A DNA stretch of 49,146 nt from Mesorhizobium sp. WSM3626 (GCF_000513935.1 NZ_AZUY01000047.1:1-49146); one strand, 5' to 3'; counted from the first letter of the stretch, positions 17,773-26,971 are shown. Notes: generated from the letters alone by a model not told the origin. Translations and numbers: made by a program.

Positions 17773-18870
17773 ATGGCCCACGTGGTCCTCAAAGATCTCG
17801 TCAAGACCTACGGCAACTTCAAGGCCGTCAACGACGTTTCGCTGACGGTCAATGACGGCGAGTTCGTTGCGCTCGTCGGCCCTTCAGGCTGCGGCAAGAC
17901 AACCACACTCAATCTCGTCGCGGGGCTGACCCCGATCACATCGGGCGACATCGTCATCGGGGAACGGGTGGTCAACGATCTCGACCCCAAGGACAGGGAC
18001 ATCGCAATGGTGTTCCAGAACTACGCGCTCTATCCGCAAAAGTCGGTCTATATGAATCTCGCCTTCCCGCTACAGATGCGCAAACTGCCCAGGGACGAGA
18101 TCGACAAGAAGGTCAAGGAAGCGGCGCGCGTGCTCGACATGACGCACCTGCTCGAACGCAAGCCGCGCGAACTTTCGGGCGGCCAGCAGCAGCGTGTGGC
18201 CTTGGGCCGCGCCCTTGTGCGCGACCCCGCCGTGTTTCTCATGGACGAGCCGCTCTCCAACCTCGACGCCAAACTGCGCGTACAGATGCGGTCGGAGATC
18301 AAGCGCTTCCATCAGGACCTCAAGGCGACGATCATCTATGTGACGCACGACCAGCTCGAAGCCGTGACGATGGCCGACAAGATGGCGGTGATGAACGGCG
18401 GCTTCCTGCAGCAATACGATTCGCCGGCGCAGGTCTTTGCCCATCCGGTGAACATGTTCGTCGCCAGTTTCATCGGCAGCCCGGCGATGAGCCTTATTCC
18501 GCTGGAGGCATCGACGGCACCGGGCGGTACCGTGTTGACCAGCGTGGAGGGCTGGAGCCTCGGGCTCTCGCCGCGCAACGTCCAGAAGGTCACGAAGGCA
18601 ACGACCAAAAAAGTCGTGCTCGGCGCACGTCACTCGACGATCAAGCTGCACAAGAGTGCGGCGCCAGGCAGCATCCCGGCCAAGGTCTACACGGTGGAAT
18701 CAACCGGAGACGTCACCTTCGTGCAGGCGTTCCTGTCCGGCGCCGTCGTCAACGTCAGCGTGCCGCCGAACATTGCCGTCGCGCCCGACGAGCAGATCTG
18801 GCTCGAGTTCGACCAAGAGCGGATGCATCTGTTCGACGGCGAAACTGAAATGGCCCTCGAGGCCAGCTGA
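17773..18870 (+). CDS. CUT1 sugar ABC transporter ATPase (UgpC/MsmK-like)
   Basis: The 365-aa ATPase has Walker A GPSGCGKTTT, signature LSGGQQQRVALGRAL, Walker B VFLMDEPLSNLDAK and the switch His in THDQLEAVTMAD. The C-terminal OB-type (TOBE) regulatory region begins around residue 240. ATG 17773 follows GGGAG at 17762-17766, so the start is well supported (a TTG at 17767 is in frame but less likely). It energises the two permeases. Ordinary for the family. Confidence 0.95.
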   Translation: MAHVVLKDLVKTYGNFKAVNDVSLTVNDGEFVALVGPSGCGKTTTLNLVAGLTPITSGDIVIGERVVNDLDPKDRDIAMVFQNYALYPQKSVYMNLAFPLQMRKLPRDEIDKKVKEAARVLDMTHLLERKPRELSGGQQQRVALGRALVRDPAVFLMDEPLSNLDAKLRVQMRSEIKRFHQDLKATIIYVTHDQLEAVTMADKMAVMNGGFLQQYDSPAQVFAHPVNMFVASFIGSPAMSLIPLEASTAPGGTVLTSVEGWSLGLSPRNVQKVTKATTKKVVLGARHSTIKLHKSAAPGSIPAKVYTVESTGDVTFVQAFLSGAVVNVSVPPNIAVAPDEQIWLEFDQERMHLFDGETEMALEAS

Positions 18871-18901
18871 GCAGGCGGATGCGTGTGGAACGTGGGCGTG
18901 G

Positions 18902-20065
18902 ATGACTACGAAGCTTAAGATCACCGGGATCAAGCCCTATCCGGCATGGGTGGGAACGCGCAACCAGATGCTGGTCAAGGTCGAGACCGACCAGGGCATA
19001 TTCGGCTGGGGCGAGAGCGGCCTGAGCGGACGCGAGAAGGCCGTGGCCGGCGCGGTAGAGCACTATCGCGAGTTCCTGGTCGGCCGCGACCCCATGCAGA
19101 TCGGGCGCATCTGGCAAGAGGTTTATCGCAGTCAGTATTTCGAAGGCGGGCGAGTTCTGCAGGCGGCGATATCCGCCATCGACATCGCCCTTCACGACAT
19201 CAAGGGCAAGGCGCTGGGGGTGCCGGTCTACGAGTTGCTGGGCGGCAAACAGCGTGACCGGATCCCCACCTTCGCCTCGACCGGAGACGAGGCCGAGGGC
19301 GACATTGCCATCGAGCGGGCCCGCGAGCTATGTGCGCAGGGCTGGCAGGCCATCCGCTTCTTTCCCGCCGGGCAAAACAGCAGGGACATCTTCGAGCCAC
19401 GCCAGTCGATCGGCGCTACCGCGAGCATGCTGAACAAGGCGCGCCGGGCGCTGGGCGACGATGTCGTCCTCGGCATCGACTATCACCACCGGCTGTCGGT
19501 GGCGGAGGCAGCTAGCTTCTGCAACAAGCTCGACCGCGGCGTGCTCGATTTCCTCGAGGAGCCGATACGCGACGAGACGCCGGAGGCCTACGAATCCCTG
19601 CGCACCATGACCGACATCCCCTTCGCCATCGGCGAGGAATTTGCCAGCAAGTGGCAGTTCCTGCCCTACATCGAGCGCGGTATCCACCAGTTCAACCGGC
19701 TCGATATCTGCAATGTCGGCGGGTTCACCGAAGCGATGAAAGTCGCCGGCTGGAGCGAGGCGCACTATGTGGACCTGATGCCGCACAACCCGCTTGGTCC
19801 GGTGTGCACGGCCGCGACCGTGCATCTGGCCGCCGCGGTACCCAACTTCGCGTGGCTGGAGACCAGGGTGCCCGAAGCAAAGCTTGGCTTCGACAATTCC
19901 GAATTCTTCCCGGTGCAACCACGGCTCGACGGCCCCGATTATCCCGTCCGCGATCTGCCGGGGCTGGGCGTCGAGGTCAACGAAGAGGCAGTCCAGGCGC
20001 AGAGCTTCCGTTTCTGGGAAGCGCCCCACCTCAAGCGCCGCGATGGTTCTGTCACGAACTGGTAG
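18902..20065 (+). CDS. Galactonate dehydratase-like enolase superfamily enzyme 4
   Basis: The 387-aa product starts at ATG 18902 (the frame is open back to 18656 inside the ATPase gene, but that part is out of frame with it). Motifs are DYHHRLSVAEA (metal Asp plus acid/base His), DFLEEPIRDE and IGEEFASKWQF (metal Glu residues), and LMPHNPLGPVCTAA with the second catalytic His. This matches the D-galactonate dehydratase group better than any other enzyme here. The position after the ABC transporter indicates that it dehydrates the imported sugar acid to a 2-keto-3-deoxy acid. An odd point is that the barrel strand that often carries KxK reads AIRFFPAG, so Arg stands in for Lys. Confidence 0.92.
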   Translation: MTTKLKITGIKPYPAWVGTRNQMLVKVETDQGIFGWGESGLSGREKAVAGAVEHYREFLVGRDPMQIGRIWQEVYRSQYFEGGRVLQAAISAIDIALHDIKGKALGVPVYELLGGKQRDRIPTFASTGDEAEGDIAIERARELCAQGWQAIRFFPAGQNSRDIFEPRQSIGATASMLNKARRALGDDVVLGIDYHHRLSVAEAASFCNKLDRGVLDFLEEPIRDETPEAYESLRTMTDIPFAIGEEFASKWQFLPYIERGIHQFNRLDICNVGGFTEAMKVAGWSEAHYVDLMPHNPLGPVCTAATVHLAAAVPNFAWLETRVPEAKLGFDNSEFFPVQPRLDGPDYPVRDLPGLGVEVNEEAVQAQSFRFWEAPHLKRRDGSVTNW

Positions 20066-20088
20066 TTCCCTTTCAATCGGAGTCCACA

Positions 20089-20829
20089 ATGACGCATACT
20101 TCCGACATCACGCGGCCACCCAAGGATCTGATCGACGCGCTAAGGGAGATCGGCGCGGCGACGGTTGCCGGCACGCTTGGCCATATGGGCTTCCGCAATC
20201 CGCACATGGTCGGCCCGGTGGCGCAGAACCACGGCAAGTCGATCGTCGGGCCGGCGCTGACGCTGCAATTCATGCCGCAGCGTCCGGACCTCTTCACCGA
20301 GGGAGAATATGCCGATCCGGAGACGCAACTCCACCGACACGTGCTCTACCACACGCAGGAAGGCGACGTGGTCGTGGTCGACGCGCGCGGCGACATGAGC
20401 TCGGGCGTCTTCGGCGATATGATGTCGACGTATTTCAAGGGCAGAGGCGGCGCGGGTATCGTGATCGACGGGTGCATGCGCGACCGGCCCAATGTCGAAA
20501 AGCTCGATCTGGCGCTATGGCTGCGCGGCTGGACGCCCAACTACCATGTGCAAACCAGCATCTATCCCAACGCCGTCAACGTTCCGATTGCCTGCGGCGG
20601 TGTCACGGTGATCCCCGGCGACATCATCGTCGCCGACGACGACGGGGTGGTCGTGCTGCCCGTCGCAATGGCCGCAAAGGTGATCGAGGAATCCCAAAAG
20701 CATCACGACTGGGAGGAATTTTCGCGCATGAAGCTCATGGAGGGCGGGTCGTTGCAACGCTATTATCCGCTGCACCCAAGTGCGAACGATGAGTATGAAG
20801 CTTGGCGGACAACCAACCCGAAACTCTGA
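20089..20829 (+). CDS. RraA-like / HMG-CHA-type class II aldolase family protein
   Basis: The 246-aa product belongs to the RraA/demethylmenaquinone-methyltransferase-like fold. It keeps the metal and substrate motif GGAGIVIDGCMRDRPNV (the Arg-Asp pair typical of 4-hydroxy-4-methyl-2-oxoglutarate-type aldolases) plus GDMSSGVFGD. ATG 20089 follows CGGAG. It is the last gene of the ABC/dehydratase operon, so the most economical role is retro-aldol cleavage of a 2-keto-3-deoxy acid to pyruvate plus an aldehyde. The role of RraA in binding RNase E is less likely in this context. At 246 aa it is longer than classical RraA (about 160 aa). Confidence 0.87.
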   Translation: MTHTSDITRPPKDLIDALREIGAATVAGTLGHMGFRNPHMVGPVAQNHGKSIVGPALTLQFMPQRPDLFTEGEYADPETQLHRHVLYHTQEGDVVVVDARGDMSSGVFGDMMSTYFKGRGGAGIVIDGCMRDRPNVEKLDLALWLRGWTPNYHVQTSIYPNAVNVPIACGGVTVIPGDIIVADDDGVVVLPVAMAAKVIEESQKHHDWEEFSRMKLMEGGSLQRYYPLHPSANDEYEAWRTTNPKL

Positions 20830-20969
20830 TGAACGGGCGAGGTCATGGGATTCCCCTCCAATGCAGGCAGCCGCACGTCGCCAGAACATTGTCGGCGCGA
20901 TCCAAATAGGATCATGTCCGCCGCCTTCTCGGCGATCATGACTGGGAGCGTGCGTTGGCTGCTGTACGG

Positions 20970-21404
20970 CTACCCGCGCTCGACCAGCCAAACAGATGCT
21001 AGCCGGGTGAGTGGGCCGATGATTACGCCAGCCCAGGTAGTGTCTCGCTCTCGTCGATCTTTGTATTCTTTGCGGATTATTTTTTGTACTTCAGAACAGC
21101 CCACCGTCGTAAGTATCCAGCTGTTTAGCTGAGACGATTTCCTCCACATTGGGCTGTCGCTGTCCGCGGGGCCGATCGACAGATTGAGACGCTCCGCCTT
21201 CCGGACGAGCCGCCGCGTTTTTATCTCTGCAATCTGTTCATAGTACAGTAACGTTTCCCAATAATGTCGGTACTGAGCCTTTTCCCGCTCCACAGGCGTG
21301 CAAGCATTTGCCAGGTCGACGTCATAGGCGTGGTCGAGCATCTTGATGGTTCGCCGGTACGCCTCGATTTCCAACAACTCTTTGATTTGTAAAGGTATGG
21401 TCAT
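20970..21404 (-). CDS. Hypothetical protein, 144 aa
   Basis: ATG 21404 follows GGGAGGT, a strong ribosome site. The product is mainly helical and charged (many K/R/E), with a C-terminal stretch TTWAGVIIGPLTRLASVWL that may be membrane-associated or amphipathic. I do not recognise a family. It lies alone in an AT-richer, gene-poor zone between the sugar-acid operon and the Crp-like gene, which could mark an insertion or an orphan gene. Confidence 0.6.
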   Translation of the reverse strand: MTIPLQIKELLEIEAYRRTIKMLDHAYDVDLANACTPVEREKAQYRHYWETLLYYEQIAEIKTRRLVRKAERLNLSIGPADSDSPMWRKSSQLNSWILTTVGCSEVQKIIRKEYKDRRERDTTWAGVIIGPLTRLASVWLVERG

Positions 21405-22061
21405 ACGACCTCCCAACCCCCGCAGCCAAACAAAAAAGTTACGGCCTTGTATGGCGTCCAGTCCATTCGACTACTTGGATGAGGTCACAACGCAAAAGAA
21501 CTAGACGCGCCTAGTTGACCGATTGAGACGGAGAAGCGTGCTCGAGGTGTATGCGACGGTTGGGATGCGCAGTTCATGATCGATGTTGTGGCCTGCGTAT
21601 TGCGGTGGCAGGAAGGGTTCATGGCCGAGGCGTCGACGATCTGCGGCGCCCCTGGCCAGGGACAGCGACCGACAAGCTAGCCGGAGCTTCCGCAAACAAA
21701 TCGTCAGACGGGGGCACTGATAGCGCACACCTCCGATAGGAAATGTGCCATCGACCGAAGTATCAGACACCATAAATCGCTCTAGAAAAGAGACTCGCCA
21801 AGACGGAGGGCGTACGATCCCGTCTGTATTTCCCTGACCTGGACACCACCGATTGGCGTAATTGCCTGGTTGCTAGTATGCGTTACATTGACCAGTACGG
21901 GTGCGTAGCGTTAAGCCCGCCGCAGTGGCCGGTGCGGTCTTCACGTCCCCGGAAGGCTGCCCCTCCGCACCGGCCATTTCCTTTACGGCTCTGCATCGAC
22001 TACGGCTCGGTAGTTGACCCTCGGCGAGGGTCGGTACGCGGTTGAGACCGGAATTGCGCCA
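21405..22061. other. Gene-poor interval with a perfect inverted repeat
   Basis: I see no convincing coding ORF. The interval holds the 12-bp inverted repeat at 21926-21976, listed separately. Nothing here resembles a tRNA or insertion-sequence end. Confidence 0.45.
21926..21976. repeat. Perfect 12-bp inverted repeat, possible small RNA or terminator hairpin
   Basis: TGGCCGGTGCGG (21926-21937) pairs exactly with CCGCACCGGCCA (21965-21976) across a 27-nt loop. The right arm is followed by TTTCCTTTA, only weakly like a terminator tail. It sits in the middle of the gene-poor gap and is not adjacent to a stop codon, so it may belong to an unannotated small RNA. Confidence 0.55.
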
Positions 22062-22769
22062 TCAACTCGAAATGTAAGATCGATCAAATCCGGCTATTTT
22101 GATAAGCCCCGCGTGGTCATGCAACTCGACCACACCATTGCGGAACGAAACCAACCCGTTTTCTCGCAAATCCTTCAACACGCGACTTACATGCACAGCA
22201 GACAGCCCCAACGCGTCGGCCAGCTGGGCCTGAGTCAGCGGGCATTCAAAGCGCTGCGGATAACCTGTGACCGATCTATGTGCGCGGCAGCCCAGTTCGA
22301 GGAGAAGGTGAGCCGTGCGTTCAATAGGTCCTCTTCTACTGACTCCCGCCAGATGTTCGGTGACCCTTGAGTACCGCCGTGCCTCAGCCAGCATGATGGC
22401 CTCGCAAATGGACTGCGGATAACGCGAAAAACATGTATGGACCGGACCCGTCAACTCGATCGCGGTCACGTCCGAGAGAGCCGTTACCGTCTCGCCCCCG
22501 TCTCCGCAGAACTCGATGAAGGCAATTTCGTGAGGGAGCGCAAAATCGACGATGAGACGAGAGCCATTCCGCAGGGTTTTGGCGAATGCGGCCCACCCCG
22601 CGGTCATAACTAGGATAAAGGATCTAGCCTGATACTCCCGTGCAATCGTCGTGTTCGCCGGATAAAGGCGCCGGACAGCTCCAGGCAGTACAGAGATTCC
22701 CATTTCTGAAATTGGTTCAGCAAGGGTAGGCTCCCTCGCCAATCCAAGAGCCTGCTTTGATAAGCTCAT
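22062..22769 (-). CDS. Crp/Fnr family transcriptional regulator
   Basis: The 235-aa protein has an N-terminal cyclic-nucleotide-binding-like beta barrel (about 25-125) and a C-terminal helix-turn-helix whose recognition part reads TQAQLADALGLSAVHVSRVLKDLRENGLV. No FNR Cys cluster is present, so an O2-sensing iron-sulfur role is unlikely; the key cAMP-contact residues are not obvious either. It is flanked by long non-coding stretches and is not in an operon. Orphan Crp-like proteins of this type are frequent in Mesorhizobium; targets are unknown. Confidence 0.88.
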   Translation of the reverse strand: MSLSKQALGLAREPTLAEPISEMGISVLPGAVRRLYPANTTIAREYQARSFILVMTAGWAAFAKTLRNGSRLIVDFALPHEIAFIEFCGDGGETVTALSDVTAIELTGPVHTCFSRYPQSICEAIMLAEARRYSRVTEHLAGVSRRGPIERTAHLLLELGCRAHRSVTGYPQRFECPLTQAQLADALGLSAVHVSRVLKDLRENGLVSFRNGVVELHDHAGLIKIAGFDRSYISS

Positions 22770-23295
22770 TTTGTGTGATTACCCCAGCCGTGATCGTCCC
22801 TCAGGCCCAAACTATCAGCTACACATAAAGTTCCATTTATAGTTTCATCCGAATGGAGGCGCAACTTACCACCGATGGGCACTACCTTACCACCTTCGGA
22901 GGATATCAACATGCAGCAAAGGTCATAAAGAGCCGCCATGCCTGCTGGGCCACTCATGCCGGTACAGCGCGGACAGCCAGAGCGTCGGGCGCACTGGCCA
23001 GTCGGGGGTCACGATTTCCTTGTTCTGGCCGCGGCACCTCTGTTCCGCTCGGCAGCCGTTCGGTCCGTCGGCAACGATTTGTGCCCGCAACCGAACGAAA
23101 AGCGAACCAGCTGCCGTGCATCTCCGCCGAAGCCGGCTCTTATGATCTCTACCGGATCGGCGTCTGCAAGTAGCCCGTGGGCCCGCCAACCCGGTCGCCC
23201 GCAGTCGACCTTTTCCTTTGGGCTGCGCCCAGCCGGAGCATCAGCGCTAGCTGACGGTCACTTCACTTGGCCGAAACTACCGCAAGCTGACCTAC
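22770..23295. other. Non-coding interval upstream of the Crp-like gene
   Basis: ORFs exist on both strands, but they overlap each other and lack ribosome sites and family motifs. The promoter of the Crp-like gene must lie near 22770-22850, where the sequence is less GC-rich. Nothing else is recognised. Confidence 0.35.
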
Positions 23296-23886
23296 TCAAC
23301 TTGATACCAGTCTTGTTCGACGTCTTTCTTCTGAAAGAACGTCGGATCCTGTTGGTGGAGTTAATGCCGAAACCGCCGATCCCACTGTCGGATCTAGCGG
23401 TTGGAACTCTTGCCAAGGGGGGCCAGGGATCACCTGCGTCCCACTTTCGAGACCCTCTGTCATGCCCCCCGCAACGCTCGGCTCCATTGGTCTAGCTACT
23501 GGTTTCCGGCGAAGCCGCGAGGTCGACGGATGCTTGGCCTTGTAGGTCTGCCGTCTTTCCTCGGCAACTTCTAGGTCATCGAGTACCGATATGGCCGATG
23601 CAAGGCGATTTTCGATTTGGGCAAGTCGCCTGCTGGTGGAAATCAGGGCAACTGAAACCAGCAAACTGTAGGCGAGCACGACAATGGCTGCTCCTGCGGG
23701 GCTTTCGATGCCGAACACGATCAAGGCCCCAACTCCAATAAAAAAGGCAAGGGCACCATAGCCCAGCAACCGGCCCTTGTTTAGAAGAAGCATCAACGGC
23801 CAGGTTGCAGACAGCATCAGAATGGCTAACGGTCTGTTGACCGCCCAATCTACAAGTCCCGGAACAATGTCGCTGTAAGTGTCCAT
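23296..23886 (-). CDS. Membrane protein of unknown function
   Basis: From ATG 23886 (GAGGT ribosome site; the frame is open to 23976) the product is 196 aa. It has two to three hydrophobic segments in the first 90 residues (AILMLSATWPLMLLL, GYGALAFFIGVGALIVFGI, AAIVVLAYSLLVSVALI), then a short coiled coil (RRLAQIENRLASAISVLDDL), then a basic, Pro-rich cytosolic tail. I know no family with this layout. It is divergent from the ExoP-like gene about 400 bp away and may be unrelated to the polysaccharide locus. Confidence 0.6.
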   Translation of the reverse strand: MDTYSDIVPGLVDWAVNRPLAILMLSATWPLMLLLNKGRLLGYGALAFFIGVGALIVFGIESPAGAAIVVLAYSLLVSVALISTSRRLAQIENRLASAISVLDDLEVAEERRQTYKAKHPSTSRLRRKPVARPMEPSVAGGMTEGLESGTQVIPGPPWQEFQPLDPTVGSAVSALTPPTGSDVLSEERRRTRLVSS

Positions 23887-24299
23887 ATCAACCTCGAAAT
23901 AAACGGGGCCGGCCGGCCTCTTCGTCGTGTGGGAGCGTAGGCCGTCCCCCGCGCGCCGGCACTGTGGTCGCGTCATAGAGCACCCGGACGAGCGATAGAT
24001 GTCCCTGCGGACGTCTAAGGTCTGAAAGGCTCATCGGGTAGACCAGATCGACCTTTAGCCGAATTACTACTCAATAATGGTAATGGCGGCGGTGTGCGCG
24101 AAGCTGTTATGTTTTCGGCTGACCGGCGACGCGATCGTTGGTGGGCGGAAGCGATTTGGACATGCCGGATGGCAGGTGCGAACCCTGTCAGCAGTCTCAT
24201 CGTGCCTAACAGGCAACTGCCCAAACATTTTGAAGTGAAAGCACATTCAGCCGACGCTGAAGGGTGGGCGTTGTTCTGTTGATCGCTAAGGATTCGGCA
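23887..24299. other. Upstream region of the polysaccharide locus
   Basis: This 413-bp divergent gap has no convincing gene. It should contain the promoter of the exoP-like gene; AAGGA just before ATG 24300 is its ribosome site. I looked for an ops/JUMPstart element (GGCGGTAG) for the NusG-like gene and saw none. Confidence 0.4.
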
Positions 24300-26396
24300 A
24301 TGGCAAGTTCAATTGACAGTCCGACCATGACCAGAGAATTACTGCCGCTCGACGTGCGGGAGATTCTTGATTTCTTTCTCCGCCGCTGGAAGCTGGTGTG
24401 CAGCATTGCTGTAATCACCTTTGCCCTATTTGTCGCCGCCGCCTATCTCCTTCCACCATCCTACACGGGCGTCGCACAAGTCTTACTCGATTCCCCGGTC
24501 GACTATATGACCCCGCAGGATTATTCCAATTCTGATTTTGCCGACAATTCGACATTTATCGAAAGTCAAATTGCAGTTCTGAGATCCGCCTCGCTCCTTC
24601 AGAAGGTCGTCGACAGCGAAAAACTGACGGAAGACCCGAAGATCGGGCCGGGGGCATTAATATGGCTACAGGGCGCCCTTGGGGTTTCGCGTGTCGGATT
24701 GGCGGATGTTATTGAGATCTCGGTGACCGCCTACGACCCGGGGAAAGCAGCATCGCTGGCGAACGCAATCTCCCAGGCCTACCTCGCTGATCGAGTAAGG
24801 TCCCGTTACGAAGGGGCCAGGAAAGCGTCCACATGGCTCAGTGAGCGGGCTGCATCTCTGCGAGCGGAACTGAGCCTTTCGGAACAAGCTGTCCAGAAGT
24901 TTCGGATCGATCACAATCTATTGGCGACGCCAGCAGGCAGTTTGACTGATCAGCAGCTGTCTGAATTGAATGTCGCGTTAATCACCGCACGCGCGGAATT
25001 GTCGGAGAAACGGGCACAATATCAACAAGTTGACAAATTGCTGACTAGCGGAGGCGACATCCAGTCGATGCCGGACGTCTTGCAGTCTGTGGTTATCAGC
25101 GCGCTTCGGGCCCAGATCTCTGGAGTGACACGGCGCGAAGCCGACCTTAAATTGAAATATGGCGATCGGCATCCGGATGTCCTGGCGGCGCAAGCCGAGC
25201 GCCGCGACATCGAGGGGCAGATTACCGCCGAAGTCCAGCGTCTCATCGGCAATCTGAAGAATGAAGTGGACGCTGCCGAAGCCCGGGAAGCTTCTCTCAG
25301 CCGAGCCTTGAATTCGGTATCCAACCGATCCGAAGTCGAAGGTCAGGTTGGCGTGCAGTTGCGCGACCTAGAAAGGATTGCCGCCGCGAACAAGGAGCTG
25401 TTTGAGACATTCCTTTCACGCGCCAAGCTCACCGAGGAGAAGTCTACCTTGCTGAACAGCGGCGTGCGCGTGATAACCGATGCGGTTATTCCGGGTTCGC
25501 CAAGCTTTCCGAACAGGCCTCTATTCGCGGCGTTGGGACTTGTGCTCGGCTTCTTCGTCGGGGGCGCAGGCGCCGTTCTTCGTGAACTTTTCGCTTCCGG
25601 CTTCTTGGCAAAGAAGCAGATAGAGGAAGAGCTGTCCGTTCCGGTTCTTGCATCCATTCCACGGATGGCGGGCTGGTCGAGAGACGCCCAGTCCCAAGCC
25701 CAACCTGTGGCTTATCTCGAGCGCAGACCGCTATCGAGGTTTAGCGAGGCCGTGCGGCGGCTCCGCCTGGGCATCGATGCGACGCCCGAACAGGCCCGCT
25801 TGCCGCGCCTCATGCTGGTGACATCGGCGATGCCCGGCGAAGGAAAGACAACCCTGGTATTGAGCTTGGCCTGCTCCGCAGCGGCCGACGGCGAACGGGT
25901 TCTAGTCGTCGATGCGGACTTGCGGCTTTCGGCCACCACGGCCTTCTTCGGCATGGCAGACAAGGTCGGGCTGGTCGACCTTCTGACGTTGCCGGTGAAG
26001 GCAGCAAACGCAATTCATCTGGACGAACGCTCGGGGATATCCCTGCTCCCTGCGGGCGCAAGGACCCGGAACCCGCCTGCCCTCCTTGCTTCGGCACGGA
26101 TGCGCTCGGTTCTCGAAGAGCTTCGCGGAAAGTTCGATACGGTGATCGTTGACGCACCACCTGTTGGAGCCGCGGCCGACGCCACGATCCTGGCGCGGTA
26201 TGTCGACAAGGTCCTCTTTGTCGTGAAGTGGCGCGAAACCGCGCGCGAGGCCGTTGCAGAAGGAATTCGACACCTTGGCGGTCGGTCGAAGATTGCCGGC
26301 ATCGCCCTGACAATGGTGGACGAACCAAAGCTGCCCAAATATGGCCGCTACACGTCCCTCGAAAGTAGTGTCTCGGACAGTTACTATCTCAACTAG
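24300..26396 (+). CDS. Wzz-type chain-length determinant fused to BY-kinase (ExoP-like)
   Basis: The 698-aa inner-membrane protein has TM1 at about 32-52, a large periplasmic coiled-coil domain (about 55-400), TM2 at about 405-425, then a cytosolic tyrosine autokinase. The kinase shows Walker A SAMPGEGKTTL (about 507-517), Walker A' VLVVDADLR (about 532-540) and Walker B VIVDAPP (about 614-620). The extreme C-terminus is a Tyr cluster (KYGRY, then DSYYLN), the usual autophosphorylation tail. ExoP/Wzc proteins control chain length and export of exopolysaccharide together with the outer-membrane protein (the ExoF-like gene downstream). ATG 24300 is preferred over an upstream TTG/ATG at 24264. 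Confidence 0.93.
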   Translation: MASSIDSPTMTRELLPLDVREILDFFLRRWKLVCSIAVITFALFVAAAYLLPPSYTGVAQVLLDSPVDYMTPQDYSNSDFADNSTFIESQIAVLRSASLLQKVVDSEKLTEDPKIGPGALIWLQGALGVSRVGLADVIEISVTAYDPGKAASLANAISQAYLADRVRSRYEGARKASTWLSERAASLRAELSLSEQAVQKFRIDHNLLATPAGSLTDQQLSELNVALITARAELSEKRAQYQQVDKLLTSGGDIQSMPDVLQSVVISALRAQISGVTRREADLKLKYGDRHPDVLAAQAERRDIEGQITAEVQRLIGNLKNEVDAAEAREASLSRALNSVSNRSEVEGQVGVQLRDLERIAAANKELFETFLSRAKLTEEKSTLLNSGVRVITDAVIPGSPSFPNRPLFAALGLVLGFFVGGAGAVLRELFASGFLAKKQIEEELSVPVLASIPRMAGWSRDAQSQAQPVAYLERRPLSRFSEAVRRLRLGIDATPEQARLPRLMLVTSAMPGEGKTTLVLSLACSAAADGERVLVVDADLRLSATTAFFGMADKVGLVDLLTLPVKAANAIHLDERSGISLLPAGARTRNPPALLASARMRSVLEELRGKFDTVIVDAPPVGAAADATILARYVDKVLFVVKWRETAREAVAEGIRHLGGRSKIAGIALTMVDEPKLPKYGRYTSLESSVSDSYYLN

Positions 26397-26410
26397 AGAA
26401 ATGTTTCGCC

Positions 26411-26971
26411 ATGCAGCACGCTGAATTATACCATGATCGCTTCCCGGAGCCGGTGGGAAAGACTTACGGCGGGGACCTTGCGCGTTGGTACGTGGTCCAG
26501 ACGCACCAACATTCCGAGAGCTTGGCGGAGCGGCACCTGCTATCGCAAACCTTCCGAACATACCTGCCCAAGCGAAGGCGAACCGTTCGCCACGCTCGCA
26601 TTGTCAGAACCGTCGCCGGTGCGTATTTCGACTGCTATCTGTTCGTCTCGCTGGCTGCTCAGCAGAGTTGGTACCCCATCAACTCAACCATCGGCGTGCG
26701 AAGACTTGTCATGAGCAAAGGAATGCCGGTCCCGGCGCCATACGGCGTGATCGAGTCCTTGATAGCCGCAACCGACGAGGACGGAATTTTGCACCCCGAT
26801 ATCTTATTGAGGCCAGGTCAAAGAATTAGAATCATAGATGGACCGTTTTCGGAACAGCTTGGCGTTCTTGATCATGTTGGAAGTGCTGGAGCAGTCAAAA
26901 TTCTTCTTGATATAATGAACCGTTCGATCCCAATCACGATCGCCCGAGATAAACTTTCTGTTATATCCTGA
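26411..26971 (+). CDS. NusG/RfaH-like transcription antiterminator
   Basis: The 186-aa protein has an NGN domain (WYVVQTHQHSESLAERHLLSQTF, then AGAYFDCYLFVSL) and a C-terminal KOW-type domain (LLRPGQRIRIIDGPFSEQLGVLDHVG). It is a specialised paralogue, not housekeeping nusG, which is normally next to secE/rplK. It starts 14 bp after the exoP-like gene. Such paralogues (RfaH, UpxY, LoaP) allow RNA polymerase to read through long polysaccharide operons. It is therefore a likely regulator of this locus, which has a long plus-strand gene series immediately downstream. Confidence 0.9.
   Translation: MQHAELYHDRFPEPVGKTYGGDLARWYVVQTHQHSESLAERHLLSQTFRTYLPKRRRTVRHARIVRTVAGAYFDCYLFVSLAAQQSWYPINSTIGVRRLVMSKGMPVPAPYGVIESLIAATDEDGILHPDILLRPGQRIRIIDGPFSEQLGVLDHVGSAGAVKILLDIMNRSIPITIARDKLSVIS

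Noticed and set aside
24000..24299. A JUMPstart/ops element ahead of the NusG-like gene
   Set aside because: No GGCGGTAG-like core was found; only loosely similar G-rich strings occur.
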